Shown: in pieces, positions 53,262 through 63,145 of the stretch
Position numbering within the stretch: position 1 is the stretch's first letter
Layout: each line of letters begins with the position of its first letter
DNA from: Shewanella dokdonensis
Lineage (GTDB): Bacteria > Pseudomonadota > Gammaproteobacteria > Enterobacterales > Shewanellaceae
Length of the DNA: 64,000 nt
Direction of reading: 5' to 3'
NCBI RefSeq assembly: GCF_018394335.1
Contig: NZ_CP074572.1
Location: forward strand, 434,001-498,000
Program-made: the position numbers and the translations under genes
The notes under the pieces: model-generated
What the model saw: only the letters and a program-made list of their open reading frames with translations
Told to the model about the DNA's origin: nothing
Databases searched by the model: none

Positions 53262-54621
53262 GTCATGATGCTTATACTGTGCTTATTCTGGATGATGAAC
53301 CGCATATAGGTACGGTACTGACGCAGTTGTTCGAACTGGAAGGGATTGCCGCCAAAGCCAGCACTCAGCCACAGGAAATCCTAAAACTGCTGGACCGTAA
53401 CTGGATGGGTGTGGTCATCACTGACGTCAACATGCCAGGCATGGATGGCATCAGTGTGATGCAACAAATAAAACAGCAAGATACTGATATTCCAGTTATT
53501 TTAATTACTGGTTTTGGTGATATCGCCATGGCGGTCAGCGCGGTAAAACAAGGCGCCTATGACTTTCTGGAAAAGCCATTTAACAATGAGCATCTGCTCG
53601 ACATCGTAAAACGTGCCTTGGAAAAACGTGCACTGACCTTAGAAAACCGCAAACTCAAACAGGAATTGGAATCGCAAAGACGCCGGGGCCTAGAATTTTG
53701 GGTAACAGTCCGGGGATCCGTCAGATGCGCCATATCATCCATCAGGTGCTGGACACTCCGGCAGATATTCTGGTGCATGGCGAAACGGGTACTGGCAAGG
53801 AACTGGTAGCGCGCTATCTGCATGATCACAGCCCCCGCAATGCCGCTAATTTCGTGGCCATCAACTGCGGTGCGATTCCAGAAACCATCATCGAAAGTGA
53901 ACTGTTTGGTGCAGAAGCGGGAGCCTTTACCGGCGCAGACAAAACCCGTATTGGTAAATTCGAGTATGCCAATGGCGGCACCCTGTTTCTCGACGAAATC
54001 GAAAGTACGCCCATGGCATTGCAGGTGAAGCTGCTGCGGGTACTGGAAGACCGCAAAGTGGTGCGTCTAGGTTCCAATAAGAGCATTGAGCTGGATATTC
54101 GGATCATTGCCGCCACCAAAGTTGATCTTAAAGCCCTGTGTGACACAGGTGAGTTTCGCTATGACCTGTTCTATCGGCTGAATTTGGTGACCATTGAAAT
54201 TCCGCCATTAAGGGATAGACGTGAAGATATTTCGTTGCTGTTTCTGCATTTTGCCAGGGTAGCCTCAGCCAGATACCACAAAGAACTCATCGCACTGGAT
54301 GCGTCACAAGTCGCACGGCTAAGTACCTACAACTGGCCCGGTAATGTACGCGAGCTGCGCAATCTGGCAGAACGTTATGTACTGCTTGGCAGTGATGCCG
54401 CATTTGGCGCCATGAGCAGTGACGAGCTACTGCATAGCGGCATGTCACTGACACAGCGAGTAGAGTTTTTCGAACGCTTGCTGATTGAAGATGCGCTCAA
54501 CCACAATAAAGGCTCCATCAAACACACCATGGAGCAGTTGGAACTGCCACGCAAAACCCTCTACGACAAGATGCGTAAATATGGGCTTGAGCGTAAAGAC
54601 TTTATCAATGATGAACTTTAG
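53258..54621 (+). CDS. dctD: Sigma-54 activator DctD (one frameshift)
   Basis: Response regulator of 454 residues: receiver (ITDVNMPGMDG with the phosphoryl Asp), AAA+ domain with Walker A GETGTGKE and GAFTGAD, the loop that contacts sigma-54, and a C-terminal Fis-type helix-turn-helix. The frame breaks at a G4 run (53685-53688). One more G restores RRRGPRILGNSPGIRQMRHI. It overlaps the dctB stop by 4 bases and the convergent MFS gene by 17. Confidence 0.95.
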
Positions 54622-55858
54622 CCAACTGTGGCGCTGTTGCAAGGCTCAGCCGTTGCTCACTGCCAAGACGCCAAACCGCAATAGTAATCACCGCCAGCAA
54701 CAGCATTGAGCCTACAACAATGCCCTGCCAGCCGCTGTGGTGCCAAAACATCATCAGATAGGGGCCGCCCATCGCTGCGCCAAAGTAGTAAAAACATAAA
54801 TATAAGGATGTAGCTTTGGCGCGGTGGCGGTTCGCCCGCATTGCTACGAACGAGTTACAACAGCTATGGGTCACAAAGAAACCACAGCTACTCAGCAAAA
54901 AACCCATACAGATAGTGATCTGATTTTCCAGCAAGGTCAGCAAAGTGCCAGCTAACATCAGTACTAGCGACATTTTAAACAGGGGTAACTGGCCGTGGCG
55001 AGCAATCCAGCGGGCGGTGAAATAAGAGGCAATGGTACCGCTGGAATAGCACAAAAAGATCAACGTTGCCTGAAAACGGCTCCAATGATATGGCTCAGCC
55101 ATTAAACGCAACTGGATAAAGCTATATTGATTCACCATCATCATGAAGGTCACACCGCCGATGATGTAAGCCAGCCGCATCTGATTATCCTGTAAATGCC
55201 GCAGGAATCCACGCAGATCGATACGGCCTTCCTTGTGTAACTGCCAGCGTCGAGCACGGCGCTCCCGCTTCACCGCACTGCCCGCACTAGGCAGCAACCA
55301 ATTGGTGATAGCCACCCCCAACAAACTCAACAACAGCAACACCCACATAGCGCTTTGCCAGTCAAAATACTGCGACAGTACACCGCCCAATAAGCGCCCA
55401 ACGATACCGCCAAAACTATTAGCGGTGATGTAAACCGCTGCGGCTTTTAACATGGTCTGCGGCTGCAATTGTTCTTTAAAATAGGCCATGGCAATGGCTG
55501 GCAGCGACGCCAACAAAATACCTTGCAGCAAACGCACGGCTACCAGCCCGTCAAAACTACTGATGTAGACCAATAACAGGTTGGACAATGCCAGTGCCCA
55601 CAAGCTCCAAACAATAGGATTGTGGCGCCCAATCCGATCGGATATCACAGCATAGATCAACAGTGAAAACGCCAGGGTAAAACTGGTAACGGACAAGACC
55701 AGCGTCGAACGAGCAGCCGACACCTGAAACTTTTCAGCTATCAGCGGCAGCATCCCTTGCATCATGTACAGGTTGATGTAAATGACAATGGAAGCCACAC
55801 ATAACGCCCAGATTAACCGATTATCGCGGGACATACGTGTCAGCGCGTTGTTGCCCAT
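54605..55858 (-). CDS. ynfM: MFS transporter, YnfM-like
   Basis: A 417-residue major facilitator with twelve hydrophobic helices. It has ISDRIGRHNPIVWS (the loop between helices 2 and 3) and YITANSFGGIVGRLLGGVLS. It pairs with a divergent LysR gene, as E. coli ynfM pairs with ynfL, which supports the name. The substrate is unknown. I chose ATG 55858. Confidence 0.78.
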   Translation of the reverse strand: MGNNALTRMSRDNRLIWALCVASIVIYINLYMMQGMLPLIAEKFQVSAARSTLVLSVTSFTLAFSLLIYAVISDRIGRHNPIVWSLWALALSNLLLVYISSFDGLVAVRLLQGILLASLPAIAMAYFKEQLQPQTMLKAAAVYITANSFGGIVGRLLGGVLSQYFDWQSAMWVLLLLSLLGVAITNWLLPSAGSAVKRERRARRWQLHKEGRIDLRGFLRHLQDNQMRLAYIIGGVTFMMMVNQYSFIQLRLMAEPYHWSRFQATLIFLCYSSGTIASYFTARWIARHGQLPLFKMSLVLMLAGTLLTLLENQITICMGFLLSSCGFFVTHSCCNSFVAMRANRHRAKATSLYLCFYYFGAAMGGPYLMMFWHHSGWQGIVVGSMLLLAVITIAVWRLGSEQRLSLATAPQLAKVHH

Positions 55859-55904
55859 GATGTGACACACCTCAAACTTTTATGACATTGCCATAAGATT
55901 AGCA

Positions 55905-55982
55905 CGCACTAAAACATAACAATAATAGATAAAAAATATGAATTTCATTGATTTTTGTTATGCTGAAAACTGAGTTAGTGCG
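55905..55982. promoter_or_regulatory. Divergent MFS/LysR control region with inverted repeats
   Basis: CGCACTAA (55905-55912) and TTAGTGCG (55975-55982) form an 8-bp inverted repeat 62 bases apart. Between them ATGAATTTCAT (55938-55948) is a short palindrome. These are candidate LysR binding sites, with none proven. Confidence 0.4.
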
Positions 55983-56013
55983 CTGGCAAATGCACATTAA
56001 AGGGAGATAACGC

Positions 56014-56894
56014 GTGGACATTAAACAGTTAAAACATCTTGATGCCTTGGTGCGCTATGGCAGCTTTACCCGCGCGGCCGAAAAACTCAACATAGCACAA
56101 CCGGCGCTTAGTCAGAGTATTAAACGCCTGGAACAGTCACTGGGAGTTACCTTAGTCGATCGCCGCCAACGCAAACAGGAAAGTGGCCTGAAACTCACAG
56201 CTGAAGGCGAAACCTTACACCAGCATGCAATGCTTATATTAAAGCAGGTGCAGCAAGCAGAAAGTCATATTCGCTCAATGGCACAACTTGCTCTCGGCGA
56301 GGTTCGAGTCGCCGTGCCAGGGATGCTGGGCTCCTTCTACCTGCCAAGCCGCCTAATGGCGTTTCGCCATAAATATCCAGGGTTAAAATTATCGCTGTTT
56401 GAGGGCGGCACTCGTGATGCACTGCGTATGTTGGAACAGCAGGAAGTGGATATTGCCATTATTACCGCACAAGATCTCAAACCGGAATTTGACTCTAAAG
56501 TACTGATTAACGAACAGATGGTGGTTGCTACATCACTGGATCATCCGCTCGCGGAACAAACCAGTGTGACCCTGGAGCAATTCTTCAACCATGAATTAGT
56601 GATGTTCAAACGTGGTTACTATCATCGGGAATGGATGTTACAACAAGCAGAAGCACTGGAACTCACCCCAAAATTGCCTTTGAAACCAATCTTATCAATC
56701 TTATCAAACAGGTAGTTAATCAGGGCTATGCCATCACCACAGTGCTAGAGATGGTAATCACCCCTAACGATGGCATCCGCGCCTTGCCCTTCTCCCCACC
56801 CGTTTACTTGGAATTACATATCGCCTGGAAAAAACAGCGGCCATTAAGCCAAGCAGATCAAGCGTTTGTCGCCTTTTTGCTGGAGAACACCTGA
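56014..56894 (+). CDS. LysR-family regulator, divergent from MFS gene (one frameshift)
   Basis: A 293-residue regulator with an N-terminal winged helix (DIKQLKHLDALVRYGSFTRAA and LNIAQPALSQSIKRLEQSLG) and a periplasmic-binding-like effector domain. The frame breaks at an A4 run (56670-56673). One more A restores LTPKIAFETNLINLIKQVV. It starts at a GTG with GGGAG upstream. By position it controls the MFS gene and itself. Confidence 0.87.
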
Positions 56895-56908
56895 TTGCAT
56901 CAACAGTA

Positions 56909-58442
56909 TTATTCTTTATTGATCCCGTAATCTCGTAGTTTATTGGCGATAGCGGTATGTGATACGCCAAGTTTTTTCGCCAACTGCCGAGTGGATGGAT
57001 AGGCAGGATATAAACGCCGCAACAAATTCGCTTCATACTGTTTCATGGCTTGCTCCAGTGTGCCCTCAAATTGCTGGTCAAAATAGCCGGCACTTTCATC
57101 GTAACTCGGCAATTTTAACTGCTCGACAGAGAGTTCTCCGGCGCCCTCCCACATGGATACCGCTCGGAAAATAGCATTTTTAAGCTGCCGCACATTGCCC
57201 GGCCAAGCATAAGACTGCATAAAGCTGCGACATTTTGCGGAGATCCGCCGCACGGGACAGGACAACTGGGCACAATAGTGTTCCAGAAACATCTCCGCCA
57301 AGGGTAAAATATCAACTTTCCGTTCCCGTAACGCTGGCAAATGAAACGCTAGCACATGGATCCGATAGTAGAGATCTTCTCGGAATAATCCTTGCTGGCA
57401 GCGGGCGGCAAGATCTTCCTGGGTTGAACAGATAATTCTCACATCAGGCCGGATATCTTCACTGCCACCAACCCGCCGGAAACTTCCATCTTGCAGTAAT
57501 CGCAGCAGTTTCACCTGGGCGGCGGCAGACATTTCGGCAACTTCATCCAAAAACACGGTACCACCCTGCGCTTCCTCAAAGAAACCTCGCTTCATCAGCT
57601 TACCGTGACTGACGTAGCCAAACAGTTCCTCTTCCACGGCGCTGTCAGGAATGGCTGCACAATTGATGGCAACAAAGGGTTTTTCACGCCGCATACTGGC
57701 ATCATGACAAGCTCTTGCCATCATCTCTTTGCCAGTACCGGTTTCTCCGGTAATAAGCAAGGGGCATCCAATTGTGCCATGCGCTCAGCCTGTTTCAGCA
57801 CTTGCTGCATCCGCTCACTGACGGCCAACACATTAGCAAATCCCTTATTCTGACTTTGCAGCGCATTAAACTGCTGCCCAACCCGAGCTGGACTTTTTAA
57901 CGTGACCACTGCCCCGGCGCGGATTTCACCACCATCGCCATTAGGTAACATGACCGGCAACATCTCGGCAAGATATTCACTGTTGCCGATACGTACTCTG
58001 GCAGCTTGGGGTAACAGTTGCGGCTCGCTGAGCCAACGTCCAAAATTAAATCCTTGCACCCAATGATTGAGCGATTCATCCAGCACTTCATGCAGTTGCA
58101 TTCCCAGCATGAACTGAGCAGCCTCATTGGCAATGCGGATGCGGCCCTTGGCATCCAGAGAAAAACACCATCAGGAAGCGTTTTCAGCAGTGTTTGTAGC
58201 GCATAGTGTTCCTGTTCAGAAGGCATAAAAGCGACCGTTCTGACGTCATATACCGCTTCAATTTTGCGGATTTGCGGCATCAGCGCGCTCAGCACATCAA
58301 ACGCGACATCGGCAAACTGTAAAAAGAAAAAACCTTTGTTGCTGGCGTCAATTGACATCAGATTGATGCCATAGGTTTCCAGCACACTTAAAATATCCTT
58401 GGCCAGACCGACCCTGTCCTGACAACTGATTTCCAGACGCAT
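56909..58442 (-). CDS. tyrR: Aromatic amino acid regulator TyrR (two frameshifts)
   Basis: Controls aromatic amino acid genes in E. coli. It has an N-terminal ACT domain ([20 protein letters not shown]), a PAS-like region, an AAA+ domain ([20 protein letters not shown]) and a C-terminal helix-turn-helix ([20 protein letters not shown]). It lacks the GAFTGA loop, typical of TyrR. The frame breaks at an A5 run (58161-58165) and a G4 run (57761-57764). Restoring one base each gives 511 residues. Confidence 0.95.
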
Positions 58443-58757
58443 AACGACTGCTGTCCCTTGTTCTGTTGGTACATGCTTACGGGATTTTACGCATATGAGC
58501 CAAGCGGCAACCATGTGCGGATACTAAGTTAGAGGGTTCTGAACAAGGTGGCAAGTCTTCTTTACACTGCATTGAGAAATAGCAGAGATAGGTCTTATTT
58601 CTATCACAAAAGAAGCGCAATAGTTGCTGTTAACAATTGCCGAGTTTTAGTTAACATCAAGTTAGCACTGGCGAGCCAGGCAGTGATTCACATAGCATTT
58701 ATCTGCTGTTTGTTTACAATGAACACTTTTCAGATGGCCTATCAAAAAAGGAAAAGG
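58443..58757. other. Intergenic region between tyrR and galU
   Basis: No gene is supported; the open frame running into galU has no homology. TACAAT at about 58714-58719 is a possible -10 for galU without a clear -35. AAGGA precedes galU. Confidence 0.4.
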
Positions 58758-59672
58758 ATGCCTATGAAATCAAGCATTATTCGTAAAGCAGTTATCCCTG
58801 TTGCCGGTCTGGGCACCCGCATGCTGCCAGCAACTAAAGCTATTCCCAAAGAGATGTTGCCGGTAGTCGATCGCCCGTTAATTCAATATGTTGTCAACGA
58901 AGCCATCGAAGCCAGGCATTAAAGAAATTGTGCTGGTAACCCATGCCAGTAAAAATTCTATTGAAAACCACTTCGATACCAGTTTTGAACTGGAAGCCCA
59001 GCTTGAACGTCGTGTTAAACGTCAACTATTGAATGAAGTTCAGTCCATCTGTCCCAAGGATGTCACCATTATCAGTGTAAGGCAGGCAGAAGCTAAAGGG
59101 CTGGGGCATGCGATCCTGTGTGCCAAACCTGTGGTTGGGGATAATCCATTTGCGGTGTTACTGCCAGATGTGCTGATCGATGAAGCCAGCTGTAACCTCA
59201 AACAAGACAATTTAGCCGCAATGGTTCGGCTCTATGGCGAAACCGCTAATGGCCAGATCATGGTGGAAGGTGTGCCTCAAGCATTAGTGGATCAATACGG
59301 GATTGCCGATGTAAACGGCCAAGATATACAACCCGGTGGCTCAGTTCCCTTGGTGGAATTGGTCGAAAAACCAGCGGTAGATGAAGCGCCCTCCAATCTG
59401 GCGGTTGTGGGCCGTTATGTGTTACCTGCCGAGATCTGGCCACTGTTGGCAAAAACCCTAATGGCGCGGGTGGTGAAATCCAGTTGACAGATGCCATTGC
59501 CATGCTGATGCAGCAGCAGCAAGTAAACGCCTATTACATGCTGGGGAAAAGCCATGATTGCGGTAACAAACTAGGCTATATGCAGGCAATTGTTGAGCAT
59601 GCTGTACGCCACCGCGACTTGGGCCACGAGTTTGTCAGCTATCTGAAACAATTTGTGAAGGGACTGGATTAA
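58758..59672 (+). CDS. galU: UTP--glucose-1-phosphate uridylyltransferase GalU (two frameshifts)
   Basis: Makes UDP-glucose. It has [20 protein letters not shown], the active-site Lys in [20 protein letters not shown] (in part) and [11 protein letters not shown]. The frame changes at 58912-58914, where one extra base must be removed (giving [12 protein letters not shown]), and at a C3 run (59456-59458) needing one more C (giving [20 protein letters not shown]). Corrected length is about 304 residues. It has two possible ATG starts, 58758 and 58764. The stop overlaps galE (TAATG). Confidence 0.95.
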
Positions 59673-60685
59673 TGAACGTATTGGTCACTGGTGGTGCTGG
59701 TTACATTGGCAGCCACACCCTCGTTGAAATGCTCAATGCCGGCATAAATGCGGTTGTGGTTGATAACCTCTGCAACTCATCGGTTGAATCGTTACACCGA
59801 GTAGAACAGTTAACGGGTAAAACCGTACAGTTTTATCAGGGCGATATTCTCAATAAACCACTGCTACACAAAATTTTTACTGATCATCAGTTCGATGCGG
59901 TTATCCACTTTGCCGGTCTCAAAGCCGTTGGTGAATCGGTTGTAAAACCGCTGAAGTATTATCAGAACAATGTTTGTGGCACTTTAGTGCTTTGCGAAGT
60001 GATGCAGGAAGCCGGAGTACACAATCTGGTATTCAGCTCTTCAGCAACCGTCTATGGCGATCCTGCTAGTCTGCCAATTCGGGAAGATTTTCCCACCAGC
60101 GCCACCAATCCATACGGCCAGTCAAAATTGATGGTAGAAAATATCCTGGCAGACTTCCAGCGCGCCAATCCGCAATGGAATATTGCCCGCCTCCGTTATT
60201 TCAACCCGGTCGGTGCGCATGAGAGCGGTTTGATTGGCGAAGATCCGAATGATATTCCCAACAATCTGATGCCTTATATTGCGCAGGTGGCCATTGGCAA
60301 ACGTGAAAAACTCAGCGTGTTCGGCGATGACTACCCGACCCCTGATGGTACGGGAGTGAGAGACTATATCCATGTGGTAGATCTGGCGCAAGGTCACGTG
60401 AAAGCCTTGCAAAAACTGCAAACTAAACCTGGGCTGGTCACTTACAATCTCGGTACTGGTCAGGGTTACAGCGTGTTGGATATGGTACATGCCTTTGAGA
60501 AAGCATGTGGCAAAACCATTCCTTACCAGATAACCCCACGCCGTCCTGGCGATGTAGCTGCATGCTACGCCGATCCCTCTTATGCGTTACAAGAACTGGG
60601 CTGGCAAGCCACCCACACCTTGCAGGACATGGTGGACTCCAGCTGGCGTTGGCAGTCACAAAATCCTAATGGGTATCACAGCTAA
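59672..60685 (+). CDS. galE: UDP-glucose 4-epimerase
   Basis: Interconverts UDP-glucose and UDP-galactose using NAD. It has 337 residues: NAD-binding [27 protein letters not shown] and the catalytic YGQSK (Tyr and Lys). It starts in the galU stop and ends overlapping napF, so all three are translationally coupled. Confidence 0.97.
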   Translation: MNVLVTGGAGYIGSHTLVEMLNAGINAVVVDNLCNSSVESLHRVEQLTGKTVQFYQGDILNKPLLHKIFTDHQFDAVIHFAGLKAVGESVVKPLKYYQNNVCGTLVLCEVMQEAGVHNLVFSSSATVYGDPASLPIREDFPTSATNPYGQSKLMVENILADFQRANPQWNIARLRYFNPVGAHESGLIGEDPNDIPNNLMPYIAQVAIGKREKLSVFGDDYPTPDGTGVRDYIHVVDLAQGHVKALQKLQTKPGLVTYNLGTGQGYSVLDMVHAFEKACGKTIPYQITPRRPGDVAACYADPSYALQELGWQATHTLQDMVDSSWRWQSQNPNGYHS

Positions 60686-61167
60686 TGGTTGATCCATCGC
60701 GCCGACGTTTATTTACTGTACATGCCAGTGCAGTAACTAAACTTCGTGCGCCATGGAGTGTGCCCGAAGCGGCATTTACAGATCATTGTAGCCGTTGTGG
60801 TAAGTGTGTTGATGCTTGTGAGACTGGCGTCTTGATTAAAGGTACAGCAGGATTCCCAGAGATTGATTTCCAACGTGCCGAGTGTAGTTTCTGTGGTCAA
60901 TGTGCCAACGTGTGCCCGGAACCGATATTTACCAATACCGCGCTTACCCCTTGGCACTTGACCGTAACATTTCAGTCTCATTGTCTGACTTATCAAAGTG
61001 TTGCTTGCCAAAGCTGCAAAGATTTTTGTGATGTTGGCGCCATCAGCTTTATGCCTCAAGCGGGCGGAATAGCAACGCCACAACTGGCAACCACACAGTG
61101 TACTGGTTGTGGTGCTTGTGTTGCCGCATGCCCGGTAAATGCCATCACAATTAACCCCCAAGGTTAA
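60685..61167 (+). CDS. napF: NapF-like 4Fe-4S ferredoxin-type protein
   Basis: A cytoplasmic protein of 160 residues that helps load Fe-S into nitrate reductase NapA in other bacteria. It has three clusters of four Cys: CSRCGKCVDAC, CSFCGQCANVC and CTGCGACVAACP, each with a fourth distant Cys-Pro, and an N-terminal RRRLF. It is coupled to galE (TAATG) rather than to nap genes, which is unusual. Confidence 0.88.
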   Translation: MVDPSRRRLFTVHASAVTKLRAPWSVPEAAFTDHCSRCGKCVDACETGVLIKGTAGFPEIDFQRAECSFCGQCANVCPEPIFTNTALTPWHLTVTFQSHCLTYQSVACQSCKDFCDVGAISFMPQAGGIATPQLATTQCTGCGACVAACPVNAITINPQG

Positions 61168-61271
61168 AGCCGCGCGCTTTTCTGTCAGGTGTCAAATCTT
61201 TGTGGTTTTGCTCAAGCAACTTTCCCGATACCATCAGGCATAACATTAATCACGGTTAAAGGATTCCCGCG

Positions 61272-61688
61272 ATGTTTGGTAAAAGTAAAAAAACGGGTGA
61301 AATCACCTACATAGCCTCAGGTTGCAAGATTACCGGCGAAACAGGATTTACGGGTAACGCCCTGATCGGCGGTTCAGTATTTGGCAAGGTACATTCGGAA
61401 CAACAAGTCACTATCGAAGCAGAAGGACTGATTAACGGTGAGCTTTGCTGCCATGAATTGAAAGTATCCGGGATATTTAAAGGTAAGTTACAGTGTGAAC
61501 ACCTGATTATTACAGGCACAGGTACGGTTGAAGGCGAAGTTGCCAGCAAAAGTATGGAAATCTTTGAAGGCGGCCAGTTTATCGGTATCAGAGTCAAAGA
61601 TGAGGTAAACCTGCTTCAGGAACTCAATCCAGAGAATAAGCTCAATAAAAACAATTTATTTGAAGGCCTTGAGCTACAAACAGAATAA
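61272..61688 (+). CDS. Bactofilin-family cytoskeletal protein
   Basis: A 138-residue polymer-forming protein. The central region is a run of beta-helix-like repeats (GNALIGGSVFGKVHSEQQ, GLINGELCCHELKVSG, GKLQCEHLIITGTGTVEGEV), typical of bactofilin (DUF583). Its role is probably in envelope organisation, but no partner is near. It is a single gene. Confidence 0.87.
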   Translation: MFGKSKKTGEITYIASGCKITGETGFTGNALIGGSVFGKVHSEQQVTIEAEGLINGELCCHELKVSGIFKGKLQCEHLIITGTGTVEGEVASKSMEIFEGGQFIGIRVKDEVNLLQELNPENKLNKNNLFEGLELQTE

Positions 61689-61732
61689 TACACAGCGTCA
61701 GTGTGAACCTTTACCCATAACCACTATCGGCT

Positions 61733-61748
61733 TATGACATAGATCACA
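61733..61748 (+). promoter_or_regulatory. Candidate CRP site upstream of the LysR gene
   Basis: TATGACATAGATCACA matches TGTGA-N6-TCACA with one mismatch. It lies about 140 bases before the start of the LysR gene. Confidence 0.4.
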
Positions 61749-61887
61749 ATTTTATTACACGAATTGCTGAATTAGAGATATGAATGCGGGTTGTCACAGT
61801 TATTTTGGCAACTTATGTTTAGACTTACATGATATTTCGTAAGTTAATTAACTTTAACTGTATTTCAGCTTTCGAGTAGAGATATCT

Positions 61888-62886
61888 ATGGCAAGCCGAC
61901 TTTTAAAGCAACTGTGTGAGCTGGATATTTTCACACTTATGGTATTCAAAACCATTTACGAAACAGGACATGCAAATATCACGGCAAGGGAATTGTCAGT
62001 ATCAGCCCCCAAAATAAGCCGTTGCCTCAGTTCTCTTAGAGCAGCATTCGATGATGAGTTGTTTTACCGTCGCCAACAGAAACTGAAAGCCACACCGCTT
62101 GCCGAAAATTTGTATCGCCCTGTTTGTGATTTTATTCAGTCTGTTTATCAGCTTGAATTACAAGCCAGTAGTCGTCGTGACTGCCTCACCGAAGGCTGTC
62201 TGCAAATCGCGGTGGGATACGGCTTGTTAAGCGCACTGTCCAAAGTATTTGGTCAGAAAGAGATAACAGAAAAACTCGGTAAAATCCGCTTATATAAATG
62301 GCGCGGTGACTCTGCCGATCTGATCCACAGCGGCGAATTGGATCTGGGGATAAGCCTAGAAATACCAGACAATCAGGAGCTGCAACTCACCACAGTGGGC
62401 GAATGCCGTGAGATAGGTTTGGTATGCCGCGCCGATCACCCGATTTGGCAACACTACCCCAATATTACGCTAGAAGATATTACCCACTACCCTTACGTTT
62501 ATATGAGCGTAAAAAATTTCAACGAACGTATAGATCCACTCGAACTCTATTGCCAGCAAGAAAATTTACCTTCACCGGAAATGGACTCAGTCGAAGATGT
62601 GGAAGAATGGCATGCACATCTGCTTACTATGAATAGCATAGGCCTTGCCCCCGCTACCGAACTTTGCCAGACAGACAGAATGAGTGAGTTAAAGTATTGT
62701 CTGTTGCCCGCCAGCGAAGTCGATAAACTCCAAAGAACATTGGCACTGCCATGTTATCAGTTAATTGAAAGGTCAAATGATTATCGTCGTTATAGTCAGG
62801 CACAACGGCAGCTCATTATTGATTTAGTTTCTAAATTACTTGATTTCAGGGTACAGCCCGCAGAAGAACGTCGCTTTGGAACATAG
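61888..62886 (+). CDS. LysR-family transcriptional regulator
   Basis: A 332-residue regulator. Its N-terminal helix-turn-helix (LDIFTLMVFKTIYETGH, NITARELSVSAPKISRCLSSL) fits LysR but is divergent. The effector domain shows GELDLGISLEIPD. It lies directly upstream of the multiheme cytochrome gene, so it could regulate it; that is only position. Confidence 0.8.
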   Translation: MASRLLKQLCELDIFTLMVFKTIYETGHANITARELSVSAPKISRCLSSLRAAFDDELFYRRQQKLKATPLAENLYRPVCDFIQSVYQLELQASSRRDCLTEGCLQIAVGYGLLSALSKVFGQKEITEKLGKIRLYKWRGDSADLIHSGELDLGISLEIPDNQELQLTTVGECREIGLVCRADHPIWQHYPNITLEDITHYPYVYMSVKNFNERIDPLELYCQQENLPSPEMDSVEDVEEWHAHLLTMNSIGLAPATELCQTDRMSELKYCLLPASEVDKLQRTLALPCYQLIERSNDYRRYSQAQRQLIIDLVSKLLDFRVQPAEERRFGT

Positions 62887-62904
62887 CATTTAAATTTAGG
62901 TGCC

Positions 62905-62930
62905 CTATCATCCTATTTTTAGGATGATAG
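62905..62930 (+). terminator. Terminator after the LysR gene
   Basis: A perfect 10-bp stem CTATCATCCT/AGGATGATAG with an ATTTTT loop is followed by TCTGTCTTTG, a modest T tract. The region from 62887 to 63145 holds no gene. Confidence 0.7.
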
Positions 62931-62946
62931 TCTGTCTTTGATTTAA

Positions 62947-62960
62947 TTGATTTATATCAT
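62947..62960 (+). promoter_or_regulatory. Candidate FNR/EtrA box
   Basis: TTGATTTATATCAT matches the FNR consensus TTGAT-N4-ATCAA at nine of ten fixed positions. It is about 185 bases before the cytochrome start, which would suit anaerobic control, but is far if the transcript starts close to the gene. Confidence 0.4.
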
Positions 62961-63145
62961 CTCTTAGCTTTGTTCTCTTAAAAAATAAACCCCAGTAAAT
63001 TACAGTTTTCGAAATCCGGAATTTCCATTTCAATTTCTTAACCCATGTTTCACAATTTGTGCATGTACTCGCTTAATACCTCGTTAGATGTAGGTATATT
63101 TAAGCTACTGCAAATGCAGTACACATAATTTGAACAAGGGACGCA

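Noticed and set aside
58548..58757. An N-terminal extension of galU or a separate small gene
   Set aside because: It is an open frame without homology; GalU proteins start near the ATG at 58758 or 58764, which has a ribosome-binding site.
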